From Viridibacillus sp050278625 (lineage in GTDB: Bacteria; Bacillota; Bacilli; Bacillales_A; Planococcaceae), in assembly GCF_050278625.1 (NCBI RefSeq), contig NZ_JBNNTI010000001.1, positions 186,001-250,000 on the forward strand: a stretch of DNA of 64,000 nt, read 5' to 3'. A program made the position numbers and the translations under genes. The stretch's first letter is position 1. Each line of letters starts with the position of its first letter. A model generated the notes under the pieces. That model had not been told where the DNA came from. It made no database searches and worked only from the letters and a program-made list of their open reading frames with translations. Shown one piece after another: positions 8,484 to 17,092 of the stretch.

Positions 8484-9380
8484 ATGTTCAGTTTACCAAA
8501 TAATGCGACAATTATCGAGGTAGGTCCCAGAGATGGCTTACAAAATGAAAAAAACTCAATTGAGACTAAAGTGAAGCTTGATTTCATTAAATGCTTGCAG
8601 AATGCAGGCATTAAAGAAATGGAGTTAACTTCTTTTGTTTCACCAAAATGGGTGCCGCAAATGGCAGATGCAGAAGAAATAGTTAAGAATACTGCTAAAG
8701 TGGGCAGACAATTTGTATTAGCACCGAATGCTACAGGGGTGGAACGTGCGGTGGAAACTGGTGCAGAGGCAATTGCCGTTTTCGTTGGGGTTAGTCATAC
8801 ATTTAATAAAAAAAATATTAATAAAAATACTGAAGAAGCCATGGTTAGTTTAGCACCTGTCGTGGCAAAACTGAAAGAGCAAGGGAAATTTGTACGCGCT
8901 TGTATATCAACAGCGTTTTATTGTCCATATGAAGGAAAGATTGAAGTTGAAGATACAATTGCTTTATGTAAAGTATTTGCGAGTTGGGGTATAAATGAGT
9001 TAAGTGTTGCAGATACAATTGGCATGGCCAATCCTGTAGAAAGTTACACACTATTTAAGCGTTTGAAAGAAGAATTACCTGAGTTACTCTTGACTGCCCA
9101 TTTTCACGACACACGAAAAATGGCGTTAGCAAATATATTTGCTGCACTACAAGCTGGTGTAGACAGATTTGATACATCAGCAGGTGGTCTTGGTGGTTGT
9201 CCTTTTGCGAAAGGTGCTACAGGAAATGTTGCAACAGAGGATGTTGTACATATGCTAGAAAGTATAGGAGTTCACACAGGGATTGACGTTGAAAAAGTTT
9301 GCGAAGCGGCAAGAATTGTCGAACCATTAATTTCCGGAACAATCGACAGTGGTCAGTTCCGGCTCTTTAAGCAAAAGTAG
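8484..9380 (+). CDS. mvaB: Hydroxymethylglutaryl-CoA lyase
   Basis: Cleaves HMG-CoA to acetoacetate and acetyl-CoA, the last step of leucine degradation. It has 298 residues from ATG 8484, with AGGAGGGGA just upstream; a longer frame from 8442 has no site. TIM-barrel protein with VGPRDGLQNE at the N-terminus (catalytic Arg-Asp), AHFHDTRKMA (metal His) and the lyase signature GGLGGCPFAKGATGNVATED with the active-site Cys. It corresponds to B. subtilis yngG, although here it sits among yqk genes. Divergent from the thiolase that would consume its acetoacetyl product after activation. Confidence 0.94.
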   Translation: MFSLPNNATIIEVGPRDGLQNEKNSIETKVKLDFIKCLQNAGIKEMELTSFVSPKWVPQMADAEEIVKNTAKVGRQFVLAPNATGVERAVETGAEAIAVFVGVSHTFNKKNINKNTEEAMVSLAPVVAKLKEQGKFVRACISTAFYCPYEGKIEVEDTIALCKVFASWGINELSVADTIGMANPVESYTLFKRLKEELPELLLTAHFHDTRKMALANIFAALQAGVDRFDTSAGGLGGCPFAKGATGNVATEDVVHMLESIGVHTGIDVEKVCEAARIVEPLISGTIDSGQFRLFKQK

Positions 9381-9391
9381 AGGAGTGATGA

Positions 9392-10348
9392 ATGATCATG
9401 AAAAAACGATTGCTTTGGATTTTAGGACTTATTTCGGGTACTCTTGGTGCCATTACGGCGATTTTCGGCTACTTATTTTCAAGTCGCATTATGTATATGA
9501 AAAACAAAGATGCAGCCTTCATATTACAACGGGAAAAGGAAGCAAAGCGTTTTGACGAAGTTTGGTTTGAGCATGTAAATAAGGAAGAAATGTGGGTCGA
9601 TTCCCCAAATGGCTATTCAATTAAAGCCATTCACTTCCAACCTTTACAAACTAATAACACTATAATTGTTTGCCATGGTGTTACGGAAAATAAAATTAAT
9701 TCCGTAAAATACGCTCGTCTTTTCGAGCGCTTAGGCTTTAACTCAGTCGTTTATGATCATCGTAGACATGGTGACTCTGGGGGTAAAACAACAAGCTACG
9801 GTCATTATGAAAAATATGATTTACAAGCGGTTATGAAGACTTTGAAGCAAAAATTAGGTGGCGAAGGTATAATTGGTGTACAAGGAGAATCTATGGGTGC
9901 TGCTACTACATTATTATACGCTGGCACATTAGAGGATGAAGCCGACTTCTACATTTCTGATTGCGCCTTCTCTGACTTTTCAGAGCAATTATACTACTTA
10001 ATGATGAAACAAACACCACTACGTAATAGTATAGCCATTAAACTCGCAGGTGTTTTCTTAAGAATGCGTGATGGATACTCCTTAAAGAGTATCTCACCTA
10101 AAGAGGCTGTAACTAGAATTGAAAAGCCTGTCTTGTTTATTCATAGTCTCCCAGATGACTTCATCTTACCTGAAATGACAATTGAAATGTATAGCTTAAA
10201 ACCTGGCCCTAAAAAGTTAAAACTTTTTGATGTAGGTCCTCATGCACAATCCTTTAATATGAACCCAGAAGCCTATGAACTGTTAATAGCTGATTTCTTA
10301 AAAGAATTTGTCTTTAAAGATACAGACAAAAAAATAGCACTCAACTGA
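9392..10348 (+). CDS. yqkD: Membrane-anchored alpha/beta hydrolase YqkD
   Basis: A 318-residue alpha/beta hydrolase with an N-terminal membrane anchor (about 5-28). Oxyanion region VCHGVTENKINSVKY, conserved YDHRRHGDSGGKTTSYG, nucleophile elbow GVQGESMGA (Ser in G-E-S-M-G), acid in LPDDFILP and a late His (GPHAQSF). These blocks closely follow B. subtilis YqkD as remembered. Substrate unknown. Starts 11 bases after mvaB at ATG 9392, with AGGAGTGA in between, so the two are likely co-transcribed. Its stop codon lies inside the terminator stem. Confidence 0.85.
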   Translation: MIMKKRLLWILGLISGTLGAITAIFGYLFSSRIMYMKNKDAAFILQREKEAKRFDEVWFEHVNKEEMWVDSPNGYSIKAIHFQPLQTNNTIIVCHGVTENKINSVKYARLFERLGFNSVVYDHRRHGDSGGKTTSYGHYEKYDLQAVMKTLKQKLGGEGIIGVQGESMGAATTLLYAGTLEDEADFYISDCAFSDFSEQLYYLMMKQTPLRNSIAIKLAGVFLRMRDGYSLKSISPKEAVTRIEKPVLFIHSLPDDFILPEMTIEMYSLKPGPKKLKLFDVGPHAQSFNMNPEAYELLIADFLKEFVFKDTDKKIALN

Positions 10349-10362
10349 GTGCTATTTTTTAT
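10328..10362. terminator. Bidirectional terminator between yqkD and yneF
   Basis: ATAGCACTCA pairs perfectly with TGAGTGCTAT (10334-10343 and 10346-10355). The stem is flanked by an A run on the left and a T run on the right, so it can serve both converging transcripts. Confidence 0.85.
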
Positions 10363-10580
10363 TTACTGCTTAATTTATTCATTGAGTTCATCATTTGTTT
10401 GATTTGTTTTTCAGACGGTTTACGTCCCATTTGAGACATCATTACTCGTAGCATTTGTTCGTTAATCGGTGGGTTGTCTTTTAAGTACTTCATCATATAT
10501 TGACGGGCAACAAAGAAACCGATAGCTATTCCTGCTATTAATGCCACGATAACAAGTATAATCCATAACGTAGTATTCAC
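10359..10580 (-). CDS. yneF: YneF family small membrane protein
   Basis: A 73-residue protein with one N-terminal membrane helix (TLWIILVIVALIAGIAIGFF) and the strongly conserved cytoplasmic motif NPPINEQMLRVMM followed by MGRKPSEKQI. Start is GTG 10578-10580, preceded by GGAGGAGGAAAA; a longer frame reading through that site is rejected. Family function unknown. It lies downstream of sirA as in B. subtilis yneE-yneF. Confidence 0.88.
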   Translation of the reverse strand: MNTTLWIILVIVALIAGIAIGFFVARQYMMKYLKDNPPINEQMLRVMMSQMGRKPSEKQIKQMMNSMNKLSSK

Positions 10581-10673
10581 TGGTTTTCCTCCTCCAAGTT
10601 TCTTATGCGAGAAAACTATCTCCAACAAGGATTATACAATAAAAAACCACTACATACTACTGTTTGACAAGAT

Positions 10674-11114
10674 TTATCGTCTTTCGTGCGAATGGAATTT
10701 AAGCGGTTTTAACCAACCACATTCCATTTCATCTTTATTAAATCCGATAAAACAATCACTTAATTTTGATAATGTTGCAAATAAATCTAACTCGAGCATG
10801 CGTGACCCAACACAGACAACAGCTATGTAGTAAGGAAAAATATCAATTTGGATTTCCCCTTTAAATTCATTCATCAAAAAGATTTGGTGATCCTTTGTTT
10901 GAATGCCAGAAAAGCTATTACCTAGTTGATGTTGGATAATGTGTTCAATTTGCACCATATCCAAAGGCTCACATAAGTAGGAGATTTCTTGCGTCGGATG
11001 TATTGCATGCTCATACGTATTTGAGGATTGAATGAAATCGAATAGTAAACGTTCTCTACCATAAACAAAAGCCTGATGTTTCTTTTTCACATGAAAGATT
11101 GAGTATACTCGCAA
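10674..11114 (-). CDS. sirA: Sporulation inhibitor of replication SirA
   Basis: SirA binds DnaA domain I and blocks new replication rounds when sporulation starts. The 146-residue product starts at TTG 11112-11114 after GAGGAGTGG and begins LRVYSIFHVKKKHQAFVYGRE, resembling the YGRE-containing N-terminus of B. subtilis YneE. The family's C-terminal CxxGxxxxxxxxGWLxPxK pattern is seen as CFIGFNKDEMECGWLKPLK. Gene order tkt-sirA-yneF matches Bacillus. Sequence identity within the family is low, so synteny carries much of the call. Confidence 0.8.
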   Translation of the reverse strand: MRVYSIFHVKKKHQAFVYGRERLLFDFIQSSNTYEHAIHPTQEISYLCEPLDMVQIEHIIQHQLGNSFSGIQTKDHQIFLMNEFKGEIQIDIFPYYIAVVCVGSRMLELDLFATLSKLSDCFIGFNKDEMECGWLKPLKFHSHERR

Positions 11115-11204
11115 GATTACCACTCCTCTCTTGTAAACAGTATAGCAAACACTGCAAGAACATTTTGTCAATTGACGTCCGATTTAAAGCACTTTATTTG
11201 TCAA

Positions 11205-11241
11205 AAAAGAAAAAGTAGAGGAAAAAACCCTCTACTTTTCA
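11205..11241 (-). terminator. Terminator after tkt
   Basis: Perfect 11-bp stem AAAAGTAGAGG (11211-11221) / CCTCTACTTTT (11229-11239). On the minus strand it is followed by a T-rich stretch, 20 bases past the tkt stop. Confidence 0.8.
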
Positions 11242-11258
11242 ATGTTAGCATTATTTTC

Positions 11259-13259
11259 TTAAGCAAATAATGCTTTTACTTTTGCAACTACATTTTCTAC
11301 AGTGAAGCCATATTCTTTCATAACAATTTCACCTGGTGCACTCGCACCAAATTTATCAATTGCTAGAACATCACCTTCGAAGCCAGTATATTTATGCCAA
11401 CCAAATGATGAACCCATTTCAATTGCTAAACGTTTTGTGATTGATCTTGGTAATACTGCTTCTTTATATGCAGCATCTTGAGCTTCAAAACGATCAAATG
11501 ATGGCATAGAAACAACTGATACTTCAATACCTTCAGTAGCTAATTGTTTTTGAGCTTCAATAGCAAGGCTTACTTCTGAACCAGTCGCTAAAATTAGTGC
11601 ATCAGCTACCTCTTTATTAGCTTTTGAAACAACATAAGCGCCTTTAGAAATGCCATCAGCTGCTAGTGAAGCTGAGTGATCTAACACTGGTAAGTTTTGA
11701 CGTGAAAGAACTAAAACTGTTGGTTGATTTTTAGATGATACTGCTAATTTCCAAGCTTCAGCAGATTCGTTTGCATCCGCAGGACGAATAACAGTAAGAT
11801 TTGGCATAGCACGTAATGCAGCTAGATGTTCAACGGGCTCATGTGTTGGACCATCTTCACCCACAGCGATACTGTCATGTGTAAATACATATGTTACAGG
11901 TAGGCCCATTAATGCAGATAAACGAATTGCTGGACGTACATAGTCACTGAATACGAAGAATGTCCCACCAAAGACGTTAACTCCACCATGAAGAGCCATA
12001 CCGTTTAGAGCCGCACCCATTGCAAATTCACGAACACCGAACCAAATGTTACGGCCTTCTGGAGTTTCTGCTGAGAAATCGCCTGCATTTTTAATAGTTG
12101 TTTTATTTGAACCTGCTAAATCTGCACTTCCTCCAAAGAATGAAGGTGTATTTTTTGCAAGAGCGTTTATCACTTCACCAGAAGATGAACGTGTAGCAAT
12201 AGATTTACCTGCTTCATAAACAGGGACTTCTGATGCGAAATCTTCTGGAAGCTCCCCATTCATCGCATTTACAAACTGTTCTGCAAGTGCAGGATATGCT
12301 TTTTTATAAGCTTCAAATTGTTCATTCCAAGTAGCTTCAGCAAGAGCACCTTGAACTTCAGCTGCTTGTTTAAATGTTGAATACACATCTTCAGGTACAT
12401 GGAATGGTTCGTGTGGCCATGAATAGTGTTCTTTAGTAAGTTTTACTTCATCAGTACCTAATGGAGCACCGTGAGAGTCAGCTTTACCTGATTTATTTGG
12501 TGATCCGTAGCCAATAACTGTTTTTACTTCAATAATAGTAGGTTGGCCTTTATGTGCTTTTGCTTGTTCAATGGCTGCATTTATTGCTTTAATATCATTA
12601 CCATCAGTTACATGAATGTAGTTCCAGTTATATGATCCAAAACGCTTTTGAATATTTTCAGAGAATGATTTATTCAAATCGCCATCTAAAGAGATGTCAT
12701 TGCTATCATAAAGCACGATCAGTTTTTCAAGTTGTAAGTGACCTGCTAAAGAAATTGCCTCAGCAGCGACACCTTCCATCAAATCTCCATCACCACAAAG
12801 TGCAAACGTATAATGATCCACTACTTCATGTTCTGGTTTATTATAAACACCTGCTAAGTGGCTTTCCGCCATTGCCATACCAACAGCCATTGCAATACCT
12901 TGACCTAATGGGCCTGTTGTTGCCTCAACTCCAGCTGTATGACCGTATTCTGGGTGACCTGGTGTTTTAGAATCCCATTGACGGAAACTTTTGATTTCCT
13001 CCATTGGTAAACCATATCCACCTAAGTGTAATAAGCTATATAATAGCATTGAGCCATGACCGGCTGATAAAATAAAACGATCGCGGTTAAACCAGTTTGG
13101 GTTTGAAGGATTGTGACGAAGTTGTTTTGTCCAAAGAGTATAAGCCATTGGCGCAGCCCCCATTGGTAATCCTGGGTGACCTGAATTAGCTTTTTCAATA
13201 GCATCAATAGACAAAGTTCGAATTGTGTTAATAGCAAGCTGATCTGCTTGTTGAGTCAT
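11259..13259 (-). CDS. tkt: Transketolase
   Basis: Thiamine-diphosphate enzyme transferring two-carbon units between pentose phosphates and glycolytic intermediates. 666 residues, standard length. The N-terminal domain has SIDAIEKANSGHPGLPMG and the ThDP motif GDGDLMEGVAAEA; the pyrimidine domain has ADLAGSNKT, REFAMGAALNG and THDSIAVGEDGPTHEP; the C-terminal domain has DKFGASAPGE. It sits between ynzC and sirA as in B. subtilis and appears to be its own unit closed by a terminator. Confidence 0.97.
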   Translation of the reverse strand: MTQQADQLAINTIRTLSIDAIEKANSGHPGLPMGAAPMAYTLWTKQLRHNPSNPNWFNRDRFILSAGHGSMLLYSLLHLGGYGLPMEEIKSFRQWDSKTPGHPEYGHTAGVEATTGPLGQGIAMAVGMAMAESHLAGVYNKPEHEVVDHYTFALCGDGDLMEGVAAEAISLAGHLQLEKLIVLYDSNDISLDGDLNKSFSENIQKRFGSYNWNYIHVTDGNDIKAINAAIEQAKAHKGQPTIIEVKTVIGYGSPNKSGKADSHGAPLGTDEVKLTKEHYSWPHEPFHVPEDVYSTFKQAAEVQGALAEATWNEQFEAYKKAYPALAEQFVNAMNGELPEDFASEVPVYEAGKSIATRSSSGEVINALAKNTPSFFGGSADLAGSNKTTIKNAGDFSAETPEGRNIWFGVREFAMGAALNGMALHGGVNVFGGTFFVFSDYVRPAIRLSALMGLPVTYVFTHDSIAVGEDGPTHEPVEHLAALRAMPNLTVIRPADANESAEAWKLAVSSKNQPTVLVLSRQNLPVLDHSASLAADGISKGAYVVSKANKEVADALILATGSEVSLAIEAQKQLATEGIEVSVVSMPSFDRFEAQDAAYKEAVLPRSITKRLAIEMGSSFGWHKYTGFEGDVLAIDKFGASAPGEIVMKEYGFTVENVVAKVKALFA

Positions 13260-13350
13260 TTTTAGTAGACATCCTTTCTTAAGCTAAATATTGTACTATT
13301 ACAGTGTAGTCAACATTCTTATATAAAACAATGCTTTCTATAAATTGTGC

Positions 13351-13587
13351 TTAATTTAAAAGATTATTCTTGTTTTGTTTTTGACGTAATTTCTCAGGAG
13401 TTACTTCATTTCCCTCTGGATCGAAAACGCGGACATTTTCAATTGTCTCACGCATTGAAGATCGGAATGTGTCTAAATACTCTTTGCGAAGTGCTGTTTG
13501 CTCCTTTGCTTCCTCTACAGTTAAGCCTTGTGATTTTGATTTTTTTGAAAGTACACTTATACGTTGTAATTTTTCTTTTGATAACAT
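13351..13587 (-). CDS. ynzC: YnzC (DUF896) small protein
   Basis: A 78-residue helical protein beginning MLSKEKLQRIS at ATG 13585-13587, after an AGGTGAG site. DUF896 core NxLskKsKxxGLT-type (SKKSKSQGLTVEEAKEQ) and RKEYLDTFRSSMRETIENVRV. In B. subtilis ynzC is made with yneA and yneB after DNA damage. Here it is downstream of yneB, separated by 66 bases with a possible terminator. Confidence 0.88.
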   Translation of the reverse strand: MLSKEKLQRISVLSKKSKSQGLTVEEAKEQTALRKEYLDTFRSSMRETIENVRVFDPEGNEVTPEKLRQKQNKNNLLN

Positions 13588-13625
13588 TGTTTTCTCACCT
13601 TTCATACAGACGTTAATACAAAGGT

Positions 13626-13672
13626 ATGCAAAAAAGACCGCAAGCGCAAGCTTTTAGTCTTTTTTTTCCTCT
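13626..13672 (-). terminator. Weak terminator after yneB
   Basis: AAAAAAGAC (13630-13638) can pair with GTCTTTTTT (13658-13666) around an inner AAGC/GCTT stem. A T run follows on the minus strand. It overlaps the end of yneB, so ynzC may be reached only by read-through. Confidence 0.45.
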
Positions 13673-14310
13673 TTTAACTCCATAAATCTACGATGAATCG
13701 TCGCTTTACTAACTTGGAAACCTAATCCTCTTAAAGTATCTGTAATTTCTTCAAACGTCATACCCTTTTGTCTAAGATGGATTATTTGTTCAATTGGAAC
13801 ATCTATTCGATCTCGGCCTTCAGGATTCCCTCGATCTTTTAAATTCTTTTCTGGTCTGTAGCCGTTCTGAACAGCTCTCCTCATCCCTCTGCGGATTTTA
13901 GCATTATGTAATTTACGTTGATACTCTTCTACAATTGCTAATATTTCTAACAACATAGCATCCATTTCATTTAATCGAACATGACCTGCATCACTTAAAG
14001 TAAAAATGTCTGTATTCGTTTTTTGCAATAAATGAAGTACCGCCATTCGACCATTCCCACGTCCTAAACGTGTTTCATCTTGTACAAACAGTGTTGGTTG
14101 ATCATAGTCCTTTACACATTCGAGTAAATCAAGTAATCCTTCACGATCAATATCATATCCACTATGTCGATCTGAAAATACTTGAGCAACTTCATAGCCT
14201 TTACTAGCTGCAAATTCTCTTAACTCAATCTCTTGCCTTTCAAGCGAAGTATCTTGTGTATCTTTATCTGTACTAACACGGCAATAGAGTATTGCTATTT
14301 TTTGTTTCAT
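13654..14310 (-). CDS. yneB: Serine resolvase-like protein YneB
   Basis: Serine recombinase of 218 residues. The catalytic Ser is in YCRVSTDKD at residue 13, with DRHSGYDIDREGLLDLL and the arginine-bearing DETRLGRGNGRMA. The C-terminal helix-turn-helix is TFEEITDTLRGLGFQVSKATIHRR. It overlaps yneA by 4 bases (ATGA), so the two are translationally coupled. Synteny identifies it as the SOS-operon gene rather than a transposon resolvase. Its cellular role is unknown. Confidence 0.9.
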   Translation of the reverse strand: MKQKIAILYCRVSTDKDTQDTSLERQEIELREFAASKGYEVAQVFSDRHSGYDIDREGLLDLLECVKDYDQPTLFVQDETRLGRGNGRMAVLHLLQKTNTDIFTLSDAGHVRLNEMDAMLLEILAIVEEYQRKLHNAKIRRGMRRAVQNGYRPEKNLKDRGNPEGRDRIDVPIEQIIHLRQKGMTFEEITDTLRGLGFQVSKATIHRRFMELKEEKKD

Positions 14311-14621
14311 TTTTTATCACTCGCCACTTCTATCCCTATATTTTGAACTTTAATATTATCATGTTCTGGAACTATTAGAGTATGTCCCGCATATATCGTA
14401 TCGTCAATTAAATTGTTTTCATTCTTAACCTTTGATATCCATTCATGGTCAGCCATATTACCTTTATATCTATTCGCCAGAGAAATTAAAGTATCCCCGT
14501 CGTGAACTTTAATCTCTTTATATGATGTATTCGCACTATTTGCAACAACTAAAATTGATGTAAAGATTACGCAAACCCCAAAAAGCAATGTAATATATTG
14601 ATATTTTTTTAACCAACTCAT
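14307..14621 (-). CDS. yneA: SOS cell-division inhibitor YneA (LysM)
   Basis: YneA delays septation during the SOS response. The 104-residue product starts at ATG 14619-14621, after GAAGGGGAGAATC. A membrane helix near 9-26 (ITLLFGVCVIFTSILVV) is followed by an extracytoplasmic LysM domain (YKEIKVHDGDTLISLANRYKG ... YAGHTLIVPE). Length matches the family. Divergent from lexA across three LexA-type sites, which explains damage induction. Confidence 0.92.
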   Translation of the reverse strand: MSWLKKYQYITLLFGVCVIFTSILVVANSANTSYKEIKVHDGDTLISLANRYKGNMADHEWISKVKNENNLIDDTIYAGHTLIVPEHDNIKVQNIGIEVASDKK

Positions 14622-14653
14622 ACTGATTCTCCCCTTCACTCGGATACCCGTTC

Positions 14654-14746
14654 GGAATATATGTTCTAAATATAAACAGAACACTTGTTTTTGTCAACGG
14701 CTTTTTCGAACTTATGTTTGCATTGTTTGTTCGCTAATGCTATACT
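14654..14746. promoter_or_regulatory. LexA operators in the yneA-lexA divergent region
   Basis: Three sites resemble the Bacillus LexA box CGAAC-N4-GTTCG: GGAATATATGTTCT (14654-14667), AGAACACTTGTTTT (14678-14691) and CGAACTTATGTTTG (14707-14720). The last overlaps the -35 of a lexA promoter, TTGCAT (14718-14723), 17 bases, TATACT (14741-14746). This explains autoregulation of lexA and repression of yneA. Confidence 0.8.
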
Positions 14747-14788
14747 ATTATTAACTTTTACATAGTATGAGATAAAGAGGTGATTGGA

Positions 14789-15409
14789 TTGAAAAAAGTA
14801 TCGAAAAGACAAGAAGATATATTGTCTTTCATCAAAGAGGAAGTTCGCACTAAAGGATACCCGCCTTCCGTCCGTGAAATTGGTGAAGCAGTTGGTCTTG
14901 CATCAAGTTCTACAGTCCACGGACATCTTGCTAGACTTGAGAGCAAAGGACTAATTCGACGAGATCCAACGAAACCTCGTGCAATCGAAATATTAGATCA
15001 GCAAGACTCTACAATTGCAAAACAAGGCGTTGTACATGTACCACTAGTTGGTAAAGTTACTGCAGGCCTTCCTATTACAGCAATTGAAAATATTGAAGAA
15101 TACTTCCCAATCCCAGATTCTTATGGAACAACTGAAGACCAAATTTTCATGCTTGAAATCATGGGTGAATCTATGATAGAAGCTGGTATATTAGATGGAG
15201 ATTATGTAATCGTGAAACAACAAGCCACTGCGAATAATGGTGAAATTGTTGTAGCGATGACAGAGGACAATGAGGCAACTGTTAAGCGATTTTTTAGAGA
15301 AGAATCTTATTTCCGCTTACAGCCTGAGAACTCTTCTATGGAGCCAATTATTGTAGATCAAGTTTCCATTTTAGGTAAAGTAGTCGGTTTGTATCGAAAC
15401 GTTTTATAA
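14789..15409 (+). CDS. lexA: LexA repressor
   Basis: SOS repressor and self-cleaving serine-lysine protease, 206 residues from TTG 14789-14791, which follows AAAGAGGTGA. The N-terminal winged helix YPPSVREIGEAVGLASSSTVHGHL recognises the operators. Cleavage site A92-G93 (VTAGLP), nucleophile S128 (MGESM) and general base K166 (ATVKRF) are all present, so the protein should respond to RecA filaments. An upstream in-frame GTG lies in the ribosome site and is less likely. Confidence 0.96.
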   Translation: MKKVSKRQEDILSFIKEEVRTKGYPPSVREIGEAVGLASSSTVHGHLARLESKGLIRRDPTKPRAIEILDQQDSTIAKQGVVHVPLVGKVTAGLPITAIENIEEYFPIPDSYGTTEDQIFMLEIMGESMIEAGILDGDYVIVKQQATANNGEIVVAMTEDNEATVKRFFREESYFRLQPENSSMEPIIVDQVSILGKVVGLYRNVL

Positions 15410-15421
15410 GAGACAACCATA

Positions 15422-15472
15422 TAGGATTGTAAGAATCTTATTAATTTATTTGATTCTTACAATCTTTTTATA
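15422..15472 (+). terminator. lexA terminator
   Basis: GATTGTAAGAATC (15425-15437) pairs perfectly with GATTCTTACAATC (15452-15464), followed by TTTTTATATT. Confidence 0.85.
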
Positions 15473-15819
15473 TTACATTAATTAGGAATATATATATCTA
15501 CTAATGTTACAAAGATGTTGATTTGCCTTCTGTAGAGTGCCAACCCTTCAGTGGCGTCCATTTGTTTTGCCACACCATTTTGTTAGAAGGGTTTTTTACT
15601 AGCACAAAGCGTGAAGAACGGTGACGCACTTCATTAAACTACTCTTGGCTAAAAACTTTCAGTTATAGACATCATATCTTGATAAATTGTCAAACAGTAC
15701 AAAAAAAAGCAGCTTGAGGATATCTCCTTAAGCTGCTTAATTAACCCATTACGACGTTATTTTACATAGGAAAACTCACTATCAACACCATTTGACATTA
15801 ATCTTATTTAAATTGAATC
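15473..15819. other. Intergenic region with a nested hairpin and an operon terminator
   Basis: No gene is seen. AACCCTTC (15542-15549) pairs with GAAGGGTT (15586-15593) around an inner GTGGC/GCCAC stem and ends in a T run, a plus-strand terminator or small-RNA-like structure with no gene before it. At 15707-15738 AAGCAGCTTGAGGA and TCCTTAAGCTGCTT form a stem followed on the minus strand by eight Ts. That is the likely end of the NRPS operon. Confidence 0.6.
15700..15740 (-). terminator. Terminator of the NRPS operon
   Basis: A 14-bp stem, AAGCAGCTTGAGGA (15707-15720) with TCCTTAAGCTGCTT (15725-15738), holds one wobble pair. On the minus strand it is followed by a run of eight Ts, 80 bases beyond the sfp-like gene. 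Confidence 0.85.
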
Positions 15820-16419
15820 TCAAACGCACACACTCATAATATGCCCATCACTTTTCTGACTCAGACAAGCCAGTTCATGAAAATCATACATGTTATAAAC
15901 TATTCCTTCATTTTCCAAGGTTTCTATCGCACGTAAAAATGCCTCACATGTTAACCCTAACCCCAAATTTTTCACATAACTCTCTTTACGAGTCCAAATG
16001 CATGTGAAAAGATCATCTCTTTTACTGGCTGGTGTTTCTTTTAATACTAAATTTTCGTATGGTGTAAAGCAAAGCTGGGCTATTTTTTCATCATAAGCAG
16101 AGATCTGCTCAATATCTACGCCGATTTCACGATCATACTCTACAAGTACAATATATCTACCCGAATGACTGATATTAAAATAGACAGCTCCATTTTTGAT
16201 ATATTTTTTCCCATACTCTGATACTGCCAACTGCCCATGTTCAAAATCATGGCGTTGCAAGAATTCATTTAATAACCGCCTAGAAAAAATCGCGCGTATT
16301 CTATCTTCTTTTCTTTTGAATTTATCTACCTCTATTTTCTGAAATGCCGGCAATTCATAATAATATTGCGCACATACTCCTAGATTGGATGATGTCCAAT
16401 TTTTTACAAAAAGTCGCAT
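15820..16419 (-). CDS. 4'-Phosphopantetheinyl transferase (Sfp type)
   Basis: Attaches phosphopantetheine from CoA to the carrier-domain serines of the adjacent NRPS. 199 residues, slightly shorter than Sfp. Signature split as IGVDIEQISAYDE and FTCIWTRKESYVKNLG, which carry the Mg-binding Asp/Glu and the WxxKESYxK motif. NISHSGRYIVL is the conserved P1b-like segment. Its GGAGG site lies within the last codons of the ABC ATPase, implying translational coupling. Last gene before the operon terminator. Confidence 0.92.
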   Translation of the reverse strand: MRLFVKNWTSSNLGVCAQYYYELPAFQKIEVDKFKRKEDRIRAIFSRRLLNEFLQRHDFEHGQLAVSEYGKKYIKNGAVYFNISHSGRYIVLVEYDREIGVDIEQISAYDEKIAQLCFTPYENLVLKETPASKRDDLFTCIWTRKESYVKNLGLGLTCEAFLRAIETLENEGIVYNMYDFHELACLSQKSDGHIMSVCV

Positions 16420-16422
16420 AAA

Positions 16423-17079
16423 TCAGACGATTCCTCCGTCTTTCATCCGAATAATACACCCAGAACGTTTTGCTAGTTCTTCTGCGTGAGTCACCTGCAC
16501 AACGGTCGTACCAAATTCTCGATTGACCTTTTCCAATAAAGAAGTAATGACTTCAGCTGTATGACTATCCAAATTACCCGTAGGCTCATCTGCAAAAAGA
16601 ATATTTGGTTTCATGAAGAGTGCACGAGCAATTGCAACACGCTGCCGCTGCCCACCGGAAAGATTCGCGACCGGCGTATCTGCCTTATCCGTCAAGCCAA
16701 CAATATCGAGCAGCTCCTTTAAATAAGTGTCATCTTGATATTTTTTATACATTTGTGCCACGAAAATAATATTTTCTTTCACATTCAACATTGGGATCAG
16801 ATGAAAATCCTGAAAAATAATACCTAGATTTTCAAAGCGAAATTTTGCAAGTGCCTCTTCTTTCAATGTGTGGATGGGCTTTTCTGCTATCAAAATCTTT
16901 CCCTCTGTAATATTCGATAAGCCACTCAAACAATATAATAATGTTGATTTTCCTGCACCACTTGGACCCAAAATAGAGACAAAATCACCTTGTTGGATTT
17001 CTAATGATACATTCGATAGGATGTTTTGAGTTGTTTGACCACTCTTTACTGTTTTTGTAACATTTTCAATTTTAAGCAT
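16423..17079 (-). CDS. ABC transporter ATP-binding protein (FtsX-partner type)
   Basis: Cytoplasmic ATPase of 218 residues powering the neighbouring permease. Walker A GPSGAGKST, Q-loop IIFQDFHLIPMLNV, signature LSGGQRQRVAIARAL, Walker B ILFADEPTGNLD, H-loop VTHAEE. The LFADEPTGNLDSHT form is typical of the MacB/LolD/BceA group. Start set at ATG 17077-17079 (MLKIENVTKT); a GTG 24 bases upstream overlaps the permease end and is an alternative. Likely exports, or gives immunity to, the NRPS product; inferred from operon context. Confidence 0.92.
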   Translation of the reverse strand: MLKIENVTKTVKSGQTTQNILSNVSLEIQQGDFVSILGPSGAGKSTLLYCLSGLSNITEGKILIAEKPIHTLKEEALAKFRFENLGIIFQDFHLIPMLNVKENIIFVAQMYKKYQDDTYLKELLDIVGLTDKADTPVANLSGGQRQRVAIARALFMKPNILFADEPTGNLDSHTAEVITSLLEKVNREFGTTVVQVTHAEELAKRSGCIIRMKDGGIV

Positions 17080-17092
17080 AGTTTTTACCCGC

